Source: a virus
Reading direction: 5' to 3' (one strand)
Virus record (IMG/VR): IMGVR_UViG_3300034190_000767
Coordinates: 1-50,737 of that record
DNA: 50,737 bases
Part shown: positions 25,005-32,299 of the stretch, one piece after another
Numbering within the stretch: the first letter of the stretch is position 1
How the letters are laid out: each line of letters starts with the position of its first letter
The notes under the pieces: model-generated
What the model was told of the DNA's origin: nothing
The model's database searches: none
The model's input: only the letters and a program-made list of their open reading frames with translations
Program-made: the position numbers and the translations under genes

Positions 25005-26288
25005 ATGTCAGAACTAGAACAAACAATTGAAGAGCTGGAAGCGGAAGTGCTTGCAGAACTAGAAGAGGCATCTAAACAGCCTACTGATGGTGCTGCTCCT
25101 GCCGAAGGCAAGAAGAGTCTTGATAACAAGACTCCCGGCGGCGAAGTCGATGATGGCGGTGAACCCGTTGTCGAACCTGATGCATCAAAATCCCCAACGG
25201 ATGTTGCTGCAAAGAAGGTTAAGAAAGACACATCTGCACCAACTAAAGGTGCAAAATCAGAACCCAAAGTAAAACAGGGTTCCTCTGGTGAAGCAACACC
25301 CGGCGAGTCTCAGAAACTTGCTGCTGGTGATTTTGTTGAACCCGCAGAAGGTCAGGAGGTTGTTAAAGAAGCCCGCATGACCAAAGAAATGATTAAAGCT
25401 GCAATGCATAAAAAGATGGAAGGCATGAAAGCCGTCGATCTCAAAGCTGCTTACGAAATGATGATGAAAGATGGTATGCATGAAAAGGAAATGGACGAAG
25501 CTGCAATGGACGAACTCAAGAAACTTGAGGATGCCAAGGCTGAGATCGAAGAGAAGATCAAGTCCATCAATGTCAAGGAAGATGTTGACGCCCTCGTAGA
25601 AGGTGAAGACCTCTCCGAAGAGTTTAAAGACAAGGCAGCAACAATCTTTGAAGCTGCTGTTAAATCAAAAACCCGTGAAGAAATCACTCGTATTCACGAA
25701 GGAATGACTTCTGAGTTTGAAGTAAAACTGGAAGAGTCGGTTGAAGCTCTTACAGAAAAAGTAGATACTTATCTCAACTACGTTGTAGAGGAATGGACGA
25801 AAGAGAACGAGTTGGCAATCGAACGTGGACTAAAGGGCGAGATTGCAGAAGACTTTATCTCTGGACTGAAACAGTTGTTTGAAGATCATTATATTGACGT
25901 GCCTGATGAGAAATATGACGTTCTCGAAGCACAGTCTGAAAAAATTGCTGAACTGGAAGAAAAGGTTAACGATGTTATGGAGCAGAATATCGCTCTTACC
26001 TCTGTTAAGTCTAGTCTGGTTCGGGAACAGGTCGTATCTGAAGCTTGCGAAGATTTGACCGATACTGAAATTGAGAAGTTCAAGTCTCTTACAGAAGATG
26101 TTGACTTTGCCGACGAAGAGTCCTTCAAAGCAAAACTCGACACCTTGAAGGAAAGTTATTTCCCGAAGACGATTGTTGAACAGAGTTTTGATGATGAAGA
26201 CGGTGGCACCGCACAGGACATTGATACGACTGAAGCAATGAGCGCTTATATGTCGGCAATCAGTCGTAACAAAGCACGTGCCCAATAA
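25005..26288 (+). CDS. 22: Prohead scaffold protein gp22
   Basis: A 427-residue, highly charged, mostly helical protein in the gp22 position between gp21 and gp23. The C-terminal half (ARGLKGEIAEDFISGLKQLFEDHYIDVPDE-like segment, then EKVNDVMEQNIAL, then the end MSAYMSAISRNKARAQ) fits T4 gp22. It is much longer than T4 gp22 (269). The extra material is an N-terminal Pro/Lys/Asp/Gly-rich low-complexity region (residues about 25-115) and a helical repeat region. It forms the inner core on which the head assembles and is then degraded by gp21. Confidence 0.88.
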   Translation: MSELEQTIEELEAEVLAELEEASKQPTDGAAPAEGKKSLDNKTPGGEVDDGGEPVVEPDASKSPTDVAAKKVKKDTSAPTKGAKSEPKVKQGSSGEATPGESQKLAAGDFVEPAEGQEVVKEARMTKEMIKAAMHKKMEGMKAVDLKAAYEMMMKDGMHEKEMDEAAMDELKKLEDAKAEIEEKIKSINVKEDVDALVEGEDLSEEFKDKAATIFEAAVKSKTREEITRIHEGMTSEFEVKLEESVEALTEKVDTYLNYVVEEWTKENELAIERGLKGEIAEDFISGLKQLFEDHYIDVPDEKYDVLEAQSEKIAELEEKVNDVMEQNIALTSVKSSLVREQVVSEACEDLTDTEIEKFKSLTEDVDFADEESFKAKLDTLKESYFPKTIVEQSFDDEDGGTAQDIDTTEAMSAYMSAISRNKARAQ

Positions 26289-26324
26289 TATTATTAACGG
26301 ATGTAATTAAAAAAGGAGAAACAA

Positions 26325-27668
26325 ATGTTTCAGACAGAACATCTACAAGAAAAGTGGCAGCCAGTCCTAGAACACCCCGATCTTCCGAAGATTGAGGATT
26401 CTTACAAGCGGGCCGTTACCACTCTCATCCTAGAGAACCAAGAAAAAGCTTTGCGTGAAGACCGTGGTTTTCTTGCAGAAACAGCACCAACCAACAGCAC
26501 AGGTGGTTCGATTGACAATTGGGATCCAATTCTGATTTCCCTCGTTCGCCGTGCAATGCCTAACCTTATCGCATATGACGTTTGCGGTGTGCAGCCAATG
26601 ACAGGTCCAACGGGTCTGATCTTTGCGATGCGTTCCTCGCTCACATCTTCCGATGGTGCAGAAGCTCTCGTTGACGAGTCCTTCCCAGGCGCACAGGGTC
26701 GTTCGAACCAGAACGCTGCCGGTACAATCGGTGGTGGCGATGTTGGTGGAACAGAAACCAACCCTGCTGTTCTTAATGACAGCCCTGCCGGTACTTACAC
26801 AAGTGCCACAGGTATGACGACTGCTCAGGCAGAAGCCCTTGGTGATAGCGGCACGAACGCTTTCGCTGAAATGGCCTTCTCCATTGAGAAGTCAACGGTT
26901 ACTGCGGTTTCCCGTGCGCTCAAAGCTGAGTACACGATGGAACTCGCACAGGACTTGAAGGCAATTCATGGTCTTGACGCCGAAACAGAACTCAGCAACA
27001 TTCTTTCTACAGAAATCCTTGCTGAAATCAACCGTGAAGTTGTTCGTTCGCTGTATGTTACGGCGGTTGCGGGTGCTCAGGTTAACACAACTAACGCTGG
27101 TATCTTTGATCTGGACACCGACTCGAATGGTCGTTGGTCAGTTGAGAAGTTCAAGGGTCTGATGTTCCAGATCGAACGTGATGCCAATGCGATTGGTCAA
27201 CAGACTCGTCGTGGTAAGGGTAACATGCTGATCGTTTCAGCTGACGTTGCTTCTGCTCTTCAGATGGCTGGTGTTCTTGATTACACGCCTGCTCTGAACA
27301 ACAACCTGTCGGTTGACGACACATCCACCACATTCGCTGGTGTGATGAATGGTCGTTTCAAGGTCTATGTTGACCCGTATTCTGCAAACGTCGCTGCTTC
27401 TCAGTACTACGTCTGTGGTTACAAGGGCACATCGCCTTACGATGCTGGTTTCTTCTACTGCCCATACGTTCCGCTTCAGATGGTTCGTGCGGTTGGTGAG
27501 AACTCCTTCCAGCCCAAGATTGGTTTCAAGACCCGTTATGGTCTTGCTGCTAACCCATTCGCTGCTGCGGGTGCGGTTGCTGCTGGTGACACGGTTAATA
27601 CCGATGCTTCACTGGATGCGAACACCAACGCTTGGTATCGTCGGGTTAAAGTCTCTAACCTTATGTAA
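26325..27668 (+). CDS. 23: Major capsid protein gp23
   Basis: A 447-residue protein (T4 gp23 is 521). ISLVRRAMPNLIAYDVCGVQPMTGPTGLIFAMRS is the highly conserved gp23 block used in marine surveys. The first 52 residues form the delta propeptide, ending FLAE, where gp21 would cut. AEYTMELAQDLKAIHGLDAE is the other signature. A strong AAGGAG lies at 26313-26318, but no TATAAATA is seen just upstream, so it is probably read from the gp22 promoter. G+C is visibly higher than in nearby accessory genes, as expected for a heavily expressed gene. A perfect terminator follows. Confidence 0.96.
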   Translation: MFQTEHLQEKWQPVLEHPDLPKIEDSYKRAVTTLILENQEKALREDRGFLAETAPTNSTGGSIDNWDPILISLVRRAMPNLIAYDVCGVQPMTGPTGLIFAMRSSLTSSDGAEALVDESFPGAQGRSNQNAAGTIGGGDVGGTETNPAVLNDSPAGTYTSATGMTTAQAEALGDSGTNAFAEMAFSIEKSTVTAVSRALKAEYTMELAQDLKAIHGLDAETELSNILSTEILAEINREVVRSLYVTAVAGAQVNTTNAGIFDLDTDSNGRWSVEKFKGLMFQIERDANAIGQQTRRGKGNMLIVSADVASALQMAGVLDYTPALNNNLSVDDTSTTFAGVMNGRFKVYVDPYSANVAASQYYVCGYKGTSPYDAGFFYCPYVPLQMVRAVGENSFQPKIGFKTRYGLAANPFAAAGAVAAGDTVNTDASLDANTNAWYRRVKVSNLM

Positions 27669-27689
27669 AATAAGGGGTCTAACAGACTT

Positions 27690-27719
27690 GGGGGAGAGCT
27701 TCGGCTCTCCCCTTTTTTT
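27690..27719 (+). terminator. Rho-independent terminator after gp23
   Basis: Stem GGGGAGAGC / GCTCTCCCC with a TTCG tetraloop, then seven T. It is perfect and strong. A late promoter starts 2 bases downstream, so the next gene is a separate unit. Confidence 0.95.
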
Positions 27720-27721
27720 GT

Positions 27722-27729
27722 TATAAATA
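27722..27729 (+). promoter_or_regulatory. T4-type late promoter with leaderless geometry
   Basis: TATAAATA directly after the gp23 terminator. Only five bases separate it from ATG 27735, and no ribosome site can fit in between. Confidence 0.75.
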
Positions 27730-27734
27730 GATAC

Positions 27735-28319
27735 ATGGCAACAGCATCATCACCACTCGCAAGACAACCAGATCAGTTAGACTATGCAAGTCCTACTCAA
27801 TTTCGCTTTGGTATCAAACAATTACCAAAGGTGGAGTTTTTTACAATCAATGCAAACCTGCCCGGCATTGAAGGTGCATCTATAGATTTTGCAAACCCCT
27901 TTAACAACATTCCAGTTATGGGTGACAAACTTACCTATAATGATCTTAATATCACATTTATCGTTGATGAGTATCTGGAAAATTATCAGTCACTACACAA
28001 CTGGCTTACTGGTTATGGGTTTCCATCAGACAGATCAGAGTTTAGAACACACAGAGATGTAACATCAAATACTCCAGCTGGTGGTTCAACACCACCTGTT
28101 GACCTCGTTACTAAGGCAACTCCTGATAAGGCAATGTACTCAGATGCATTTCTTATGATCCTGTCAAACAAAAACAATCCAATTCTAAATGTAAATTTTC
28201 AGAATGTGTTTCCTGTTTCTTTAAGTGGATTAGACTATACTCAGGGCGCAACAGACGTTGAATACATGACTGCTGATGTTACGTTCAAATACCAAATCTA
28301 TAAATTTGAGGGTGTATAA
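27735..28319 (+). CDS. Tail-tube-like protein (gp19/gp54 superfamily)
   Basis: A 194-residue protein. FRFGIKQLPKVEFFTINANLPGIEG, then FNNIPVMGDKLTYNDLNITFIVDEYLENYQSLHNWLTGYGFPSD, are the strand-helix pattern shared by the tube protein gp19 and the tube initiator gp54 (T4 gp54 SPNIRITGRELDPLVISFRMD, NYRAMQDWVNSV). It is shorter than T4 gp54 (320) and clearly different from the gp19 at 21245. It may cap the baseplate hub or be a second tube subunit. It sits alone between a terminator and a late promoter. Confidence 0.65.
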   Translation: MATASSPLARQPDQLDYASPTQFRFGIKQLPKVEFFTINANLPGIEGASIDFANPFNNIPVMGDKLTYNDLNITFIVDEYLENYQSLHNWLTGYGFPSDRSEFRTHRDVTSNTPAGGSTPPVDLVTKATPDKAMYSDAFLMILSNKNNPILNVNFQNVFPVSLSGLDYTQGATDVEYMTADVTFKYQIYKFEGV

Positions 28320-28322
28320 ATA
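28315..28322 (+). promoter_or_regulatory. T4-type late promoter before the candidate small RNA
   Basis: Perfect TATAAATA overlapping the stop of the tube-like gene. A start about six bases downstream would be near 28328. The only ATG next to it opens a seven-codon frame (28326-28349), so the unit it drives seems to be RNA rather than protein, unless transcription runs through the T tract into uvsY. Confidence 0.7.
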
Positions 28323-28327
28323 AAAAT

Positions 28328-28447
28328 GAGCAGATTTGGTAAGCTTTAACATTTTATCAAATCTTAGACTTAATTTCTGGTGACAACTCGTTCGAACTCA
28401 TCAGGGTCAATATAGTACAGAGAGAAACCAAACTGCTCGCTTTTTTT
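28328..28447 (+). ncRNA. Candidate structured small RNA, about 120 nt
   Basis: The 5' segment GAGCAGATTTGGT (28328-28340) pairs with ACCAAACTGCTC (28427-28438), giving 12 pairs with one bulged A. The right arm is followed by GC and seven T (28441-28447), so the 3' end looks like an intrinsic terminator. An internal hairpin pairs CTGGTGA (28377-28383) with TCATCAG (28398-28404, one G-U). A late promoter lies six bases before the 5' arm. No protein frame longer than seven codons starts here on the plus strand. I cannot assign an RNA family. A simpler reading is a terminator with an unusually long loop. Confidence 0.5.
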
Positions 28448-28461
28448 ATTATGAGGTAAAC

Positions 28462-28893
28462 ATGGATTTAGAGACACTAAAACGAACTGCAAGGGAAGAC
28501 CTTCCCGTATCTGATCACGAACACATTGATCAGGAATCTTTTAAAAATCAAATGATCAAACAGAAGTGGTTGGACTACAAGGCTGACTTCGAACTTCTGC
28601 TCATCAAATCAAAGACTGACCATCAACAGATGTACCGTGAAAAGTGGGAATACTATGGTGGTAAGGCAGATGCAAAAGTGTATGCATCCAAACCCTTTGA
28701 CATCAAAGTTATGAAGACAGACCTTCAGATGTATATTCAATCTGACGATGACATTCTTCGACTCCAAAACAAAATCGGGTATTACGAATCCTGTGTGGAC
28801 TACTGCAAAGGTGTAATCAAGTCTATCGACAATCGTGGATGGGACATTCGTAATGCAACTGATTGGAAGAAATTTGAAGCGGGTATGATATGA
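28462..28893 (+). CDS. uvsY: Recombination mediator UvsY
   Basis: A 143-residue protein (T4 UvsY is 137). MIKQKWLDYKADFELLLIKSK, then REKWEYYGGKADAKVYASKPF, DIKVMKTDLQMYIQSDDDIL and the end NRGWDIRNATDWKKFEAGM align with T4 UvsY (ARLDYYSGRGDG, EMKTVLSADKDVL, SRGFAIKHIQDMRAFEAG). It loads UvsX recombinase on gp32-coated single-stranded DNA. UvsX itself is not in the window. The gene follows the T7 terminator of the candidate RNA by 14 bases and starts the recombination block. Its stop overlaps the next start as ATGA. Confidence 0.9.
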   Translation: MDLETLKRTAREDLPVSDHEHIDQESFKNQMIKQKWLDYKADFELLLIKSKTDHQQMYREKWEYYGGKADAKVYASKPFDIKVMKTDLQMYIQSDDDILRLQNKIGYYESCVDYCKGVIKSIDNRGWDIRNATDWKKFEAGMI

Positions 28894-29381
28894 TTCATTA
28901 CACCAACATTCATAATGTTTTTTCTGTTCCTGATACGTTGGAAGATGGTGTTATTACAAATGAAAGCGGCAAGGTTAAAAGGAACTCAAAGGTATCTTTT
29001 ATTGAAGATGCTGAAATCTGTAGAGAAATCTTTAACATAATCGATTCTACCACACCAATAAATCTAACTGATATTGAACCATTGCAATATTCTGAATATG
29101 GTGTTGATGATGAATATGGATGGCATCGTGATGTTCATGACGAGCCATATTCGAATGGACTAGTTCGAAAGGTATCCTTTTCGACTATTCTAAATGATAA
29201 TTTCGAAGGTGGTGAATTTGACATTGAGACAAAAAATCCAGAGGATAATAGAAGATACGAAACATTTAAATCTGAAGAATACAACACTATAATATTTCCC
29301 GCTCACATGTGGCACAGAGTAAGACCTGTAAAGTCTGGAGTCAGAAAATCCATTGTGGGTTGGTTACTAGGAAGGCCATAA
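28890..29381 (+). CDS. 2OG-Fe(II) oxygenase, prolyl-hydroxylase-like
   Basis: A 163-residue protein. YGWHRDVH gives His79 and Asp81 (HxD). FSTILNDNFEGGEFDI is the usual strand with the GGEF turn. FPAHMWHRVRPVKSGVRKSIVGW gives the distal His142 and the 2-oxoglutarate-binding Arg152. All four ligand residues are present, so it should be active. Small oxygenases of this type are common in marine T4-like phages; targets (nucleic acid or protein) are unknown. Coupled by ATGA to uvsY and by TAATG to the SpeD-like gene. Confidence 0.8.
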   Translation: MIHYTNIHNVFSVPDTLEDGVITNESGKVKRNSKVSFIEDAEICREIFNIIDSTTPINLTDIEPLQYSEYGVDDEYGWHRDVHDEPYSNGLVRKVSFSTILNDNFEGGEFDIETKNPEDNRRYETFKSEEYNTIIFPAHMWHRVRPVKSGVRKSIVGWLLGRP

Positions 29382-29731
29382 TGACTTGGGGTTATCACAC
29401 ATTATTTGATTGCGAAGAATGTCCTGTAGAAAAATTTACAGAAGAAAACATTCGATCATTTATATTAAACATCGTAAAAGACATAGGTATGAAATCATAT
29501 GGCGAACCTATGATTGCTCACTTTGCGTCTCATAATCCTGATGTTGCAGGATTTAGTTTCTGTCAAATGATTGAAACAAGCAATATCACTGGACATTTTG
29601 TAGATAAAACTGGCGATTGCTATATCGATATTTTTAGTTGCAAGGACTATGATAAGGGTCTTGCTACTGGAATTATTGTAGACTTCTTCAGCCCCAAAGA
29701 AATTAAAATGAAATATATTGAGAGGGGTTAG
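29381..29731 (+). CDS. S-adenosylmethionine decarboxylase-like (SpeD-like) protein
   Basis: 116 residues from ATG 29381, which overlaps the previous stop (TAATG). The segment AGFSFCQMIETSNITGHF then CYIDIFSCKDYDKGLA resembles the SpeD family (ESHISIHTWPE, DVFTCG...A). In SpeD the chain is cut at Glu-Ser to make the pyruvoyl cofactor. Here a Thr stands between Glu and Ser (ETS), so processing may occur at Thr-Ser or not at all. The catalytic Cys after the FSC turn is retained. Role: decarboxylated SAM for spermidine, or a repurposed fold. Confidence 0.65.
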   Translation: MTWGYHTLFDCEECPVEKFTEENIRSFILNIVKDIGMKSYGEPMIAHFASHNPDVAGFSFCQMIETSNITGHFVDKTGDCYIDIFSCKDYDKGLATGIIVDFFSPKEIKMKYIERG

Positions 29732-29733
29732 TT

Positions 29734-31209
29734 GTGCGTATATCAAAAAAGAACGAAGTATATCTAGTCCTAGATGATATGACAGATTCTACTCGACAAG
29801 AGTTGTCAGAATTCTTTACCTTTGAGGTGCCGGGTTTTAAGTTTATGCCCATGTATCGCAATCGAATGTGGGATGGAAAGATACGACTCTTTTCTCCAGC
29901 AACAGGTGAGATATATGTCGGACTATTGGAATACATTAAAGGATTTTGTCAGAAAAACGGAATCGACTATATATTAGAAGAAGGAGTTGAAAATGAGCGG
30001 ATTGTTGTTGGCCAAGTGGTTAGAGATTTCATCAGAAGCCTTAAACCGAAATCAAAAGGTAAATCAATCAAAGTTCGTGACTACCAAATTCATGCGGTAC
30101 ACCATGCTATATCCACAAATCGTGCTTTGCTTGTTTCTCCTACTGCTTCTGGTAAATCACTTGTAATCTATTCGTTAGTTCGATATTATCATATGATGGG
30201 GTTAAAGACCCTGATACTAGTTCCCACTACCTCACTTGTGGAACAGATGTATTCAGATTTTGAAGACTACGGCTGGAGTTCTGGTACATACTGTCAAAGG
30301 GTATATCAGGGACATTCCAGTAAGGTTGAAAAAGACGTTGTAATTTCTACATGGCAGTCTATCTATAAACTGCCAAAGAAGTATTTTGAACAGTTTGGTT
30401 GTGTGATTGGTGATGAGGCGCATATGTTTAAGGCTAAGTCTCTTACTGGCATCATGACTAAGTTACACCAATGTAAGTACAGATTCGGTCTTACAGGCAC
30501 CCTAGACGGGACACAGACGCACCAACTTGTTTTAGAGGGACTATTTGGTCCAGTTGAAAAAGTAACGACTACAAAGGAGTTAATTGAGAAGAAATCTCTT
30601 GCTAACCTAAAAGTCAAGTGTATTATTTTGAAACATCAAAACATACGAGAAAGAATGACATATTCTGATGAGCTCCAGTTTCTAGGCGAACATGAAAGAA
30701 GAAACGAATTTATTGCTGGGTTACTTATGCATTTGAAAGGTAACACACTATGTCTATATCAGTTAGTAGAAAAACATGGCAAACCGTTATATGAACAAGT
30801 CCAGAAATCTCAGAATGAGGGTTTCTTTGACGACAGAATGCGAAAGTTGTTTTTCATCTATGGAAACACTAGCACTACAGAACGTGAAGAGATACGATCT
30901 GTTGTTGAGAACGAAACAAATTCTATCACCATTGCTTCGTATGGGACTTTTAGCACTGGTATTAACATTCGTAATATCCACAACATCGTGCTCGCAAGCC
31001 CGTCTAAATCTAGAATTAGAGTGCTCCAGAGTATCGGTAGAGGATTGCGTCAGGGGGAAAATAAAGATTCCGTTTTGATATTTGACATTGCAGATGATAT
31101 GACGTTTCGTGATCAACCCAACTTTACACTGAACCATTTTCAAGAACGCATAAATATATACAATGCAGAACAATTCAACTATGAAATCAGTAAGGTAAAA
31201 CTACGATGA
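29734..31209 (+). CDS. uvsW: DNA/RNA helicase UvsW
   Basis: A 491-residue superfamily 2 helicase (T4 UvsW is about 500) with a GTG start after GAGGGG. The N-terminal domain contains PGFKFMPMYRNRMWDGKIRLF, typical of UvsW. Walker A SPTASGKS is at 135-142, DEAH at 227-230, FGLTGT and the C-terminal motif VI QSIGRGLRQG are present. It unwinds R-loops and branched recombination intermediates and helps switch from origin- to recombination-dependent replication. It overlaps the following gene by ATGA. Confidence 0.93.
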   Translation: MRISKKNEVYLVLDDMTDSTRQELSEFFTFEVPGFKFMPMYRNRMWDGKIRLFSPATGEIYVGLLEYIKGFCQKNGIDYILEEGVENERIVVGQVVRDFIRSLKPKSKGKSIKVRDYQIHAVHHAISTNRALLVSPTASGKSLVIYSLVRYYHMMGLKTLILVPTTSLVEQMYSDFEDYGWSSGTYCQRVYQGHSSKVEKDVVISTWQSIYKLPKKYFEQFGCVIGDEAHMFKAKSLTGIMTKLHQCKYRFGLTGTLDGTQTHQLVLEGLFGPVEKVTTTKELIEKKSLANLKVKCIILKHQNIRERMTYSDELQFLGEHERRNEFIAGLLMHLKGNTLCLYQLVEKHGKPLYEQVQKSQNEGFFDDRMRKLFFIYGNTSTTEREEIRSVVENETNSITIASYGTFSTGINIRNIHNIVLASPSKSRIRVLQSIGRGLRQGENKDSVLIFDIADDMTFRDQPNFTLNHFQERINIYNAEQFNYEISKVKLR

Positions 31210-31589
31210 ACACAGATACATACAAAATTCTGAAGCTCATTAGTGGTGAAAATATCATTTGTGAGCTTTCCGAAGATAATGGTAAATACGAAATCACAAG
31301 ACCCCTTCTAATGCATGTCTCTCCAAAGATGACAATGACAGGGATGACAGAATCGTTGATGCTCTCCCGATGGGTACAACCCTTCACAGATGAAAAATAT
31401 TTTGAGATTGATCCTAAACACGTTATTATTATGTTACCTGCCTCTCCGGGCTTGAGTATATATTATGAGGGTGTGTTAAATAAGTTGGAAGGGCCTGAAG
31501 AAATTCCTACTATGGAAGACATCGATGAAGAAGAAATATACGAAGAACTATTAGAAGAATTAAATACAGAGAATAAATCAATTCATTAA
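31206..31589 (+). CDS. Hypothetical protein, possibly Sm-like fold
   Basis: A 127-residue protein. The first ~80 residues (YKILKLISGENIICELSED, then YEITRPLLMHV, and a later strand pair FEIDPKHVIIMLPAS) have the strand pattern of small Sm/LSM-like barrels, a weak resemblance only. The tail is very acidic (EDIDEEEIYEELLEELNTE). It is coupled to uvsW by ATGA. I cannot assign a function. Confidence 0.5.
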   Translation: MNTDTYKILKLISGENIICELSEDNGKYEITRPLLMHVSPKMTMTGMTESLMLSRWVQPFTDEKYFEIDPKHVIIMLPASPGLSIYYEGVLNKLEGPEEIPTMEDIDEEEIYEELLEELNTENKSIH

Positions 31590-31680
31590 TGTAGTTCAGC
31601 AAACCAAGACAAGATCAATGTAACACTATTTTCGGGTGGAGTCAAGGTTCCTTAAAGAATTATTTAAATTATATTGTTCC

Positions 31681-31709
31681 TTGACATTATAGTTGTGGTG
31701 GTGTATAGT
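31681..31709 (+). promoter_or_regulatory. Sigma70-like promoter before gp55
   Basis: TTGACA (31681-31686), exactly 17 bases, TATAGT (31704-31709). The leader then has TTAGGAG before ATG 31733. It would make the late sigma from host-type polymerase, as a phage cascade requires. The preceding stretch 31590-31680 is A/T-rich and I see no gene in it. Confidence 0.8.
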
Positions 31710-31732
31710 GAATAAAGTTTAGGAGAGTAATT

Positions 31733-32299
31733 ATGGCGAAAGCTAAAGGTGAACATTATGTGGATAACAAAGTTTTTCTACAGGCGATGATTGAGTGGAA
31801 AGAGAAGTGTAAGATTGCTGAAGAGGCAGACGAACAGAAACCCGCTGTTACAAATTACATTGGTGAGTGTTTTCTGAAGATTGCAACGCATTTGTCTTAT
31901 CGACCTAATTTTATTAACTACACATATAAGGATGACATGATTTCAGATGGGATCGAAAACTGCTTACAATATGCTTCAAATTTCAATCCAGAGAAGTCAA
32001 ACAATCCATTCGCATACTTTACGCAAATCATCTACTACGCCTTCATCCGAAGAATTCAAAAAGAAAAAAAACAAACCCACGTTAAAAACAAAATCGTAGC
32101 AGGTAGTAACTACCAATCTTTTGACACGATGCCTGGAGACTCAACTAATTACAGTATCGACAATTCTTTTGCTATTGATAATCTTCCAGAAGAAGATGTT
32201 TATAAACCGAAGAAGGTAGAAAAAAAAAGTAAAAAGGGACTAGAGAATTTTATGGATGATGATATTGAAAATGTAGCAGTTCTGGGTGATGAGCGTTGA
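31733..32299 (+). CDS. 55: Late-transcription sigma factor gp55
   Basis: A 188-residue protein (T4 gp55 is 185). ITNYIGECFLKIATHLSYRPNF-type segment, YKDDMISDGIENCLQYASNFNPEKSNNPFAYFTQIIYYAFIRRIQKEKKQ are the sigma region-2-like core that binds RNA polymerase and the TATAAATA -10 box. Such boxes occur repeatedly in this window. The C-terminal part is Lys/Glu-rich. Expressed from its own sigma70-like promoter. The last codons overlap the gp47 TTG start. Confidence 0.93.
   Translation: MAKAKGEHYVDNKVFLQAMIEWKEKCKIAEEADEQKPAVTNYIGECFLKIATHLSYRPNFINYTYKDDMISDGIENCLQYASNFNPEKSNNPFAYFTQIIYYAFIRRIQKEKKQTHVKNKIVAGSNYQSFDTMPGDSTNYSIDNSFAIDNLPEEDVYKPKKVEKKSKKGLENFMDDDIENVAVLGDER

Noticed and set aside
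28326-28349. Seven-codon frame (MSRFGKL) after the late promoter
   Set aside because: Too short to claim as a gene; it lies within the 5' arm of the candidate RNA and has no ribosome site.
28384-28404. GTTCGAAC resembling a tRNA T-loop in the candidate RNA
   Set aside because: The flanking bases do not form a T-stem and no acceptor, D or anticodon arm is present, so no tRNA is called.
28411-28416. TATAGT as a promoter for uvsY
   Set aside because: There is no TTGAC-like box 16-18 bases upstream.
31590-31680. Gap before gp55 as a possible RNA gene
   Set aside because: A/T-rich, with only weak pairings such as TTAAA/TTTAA; nothing beyond the promoter at 31681 can be supported.
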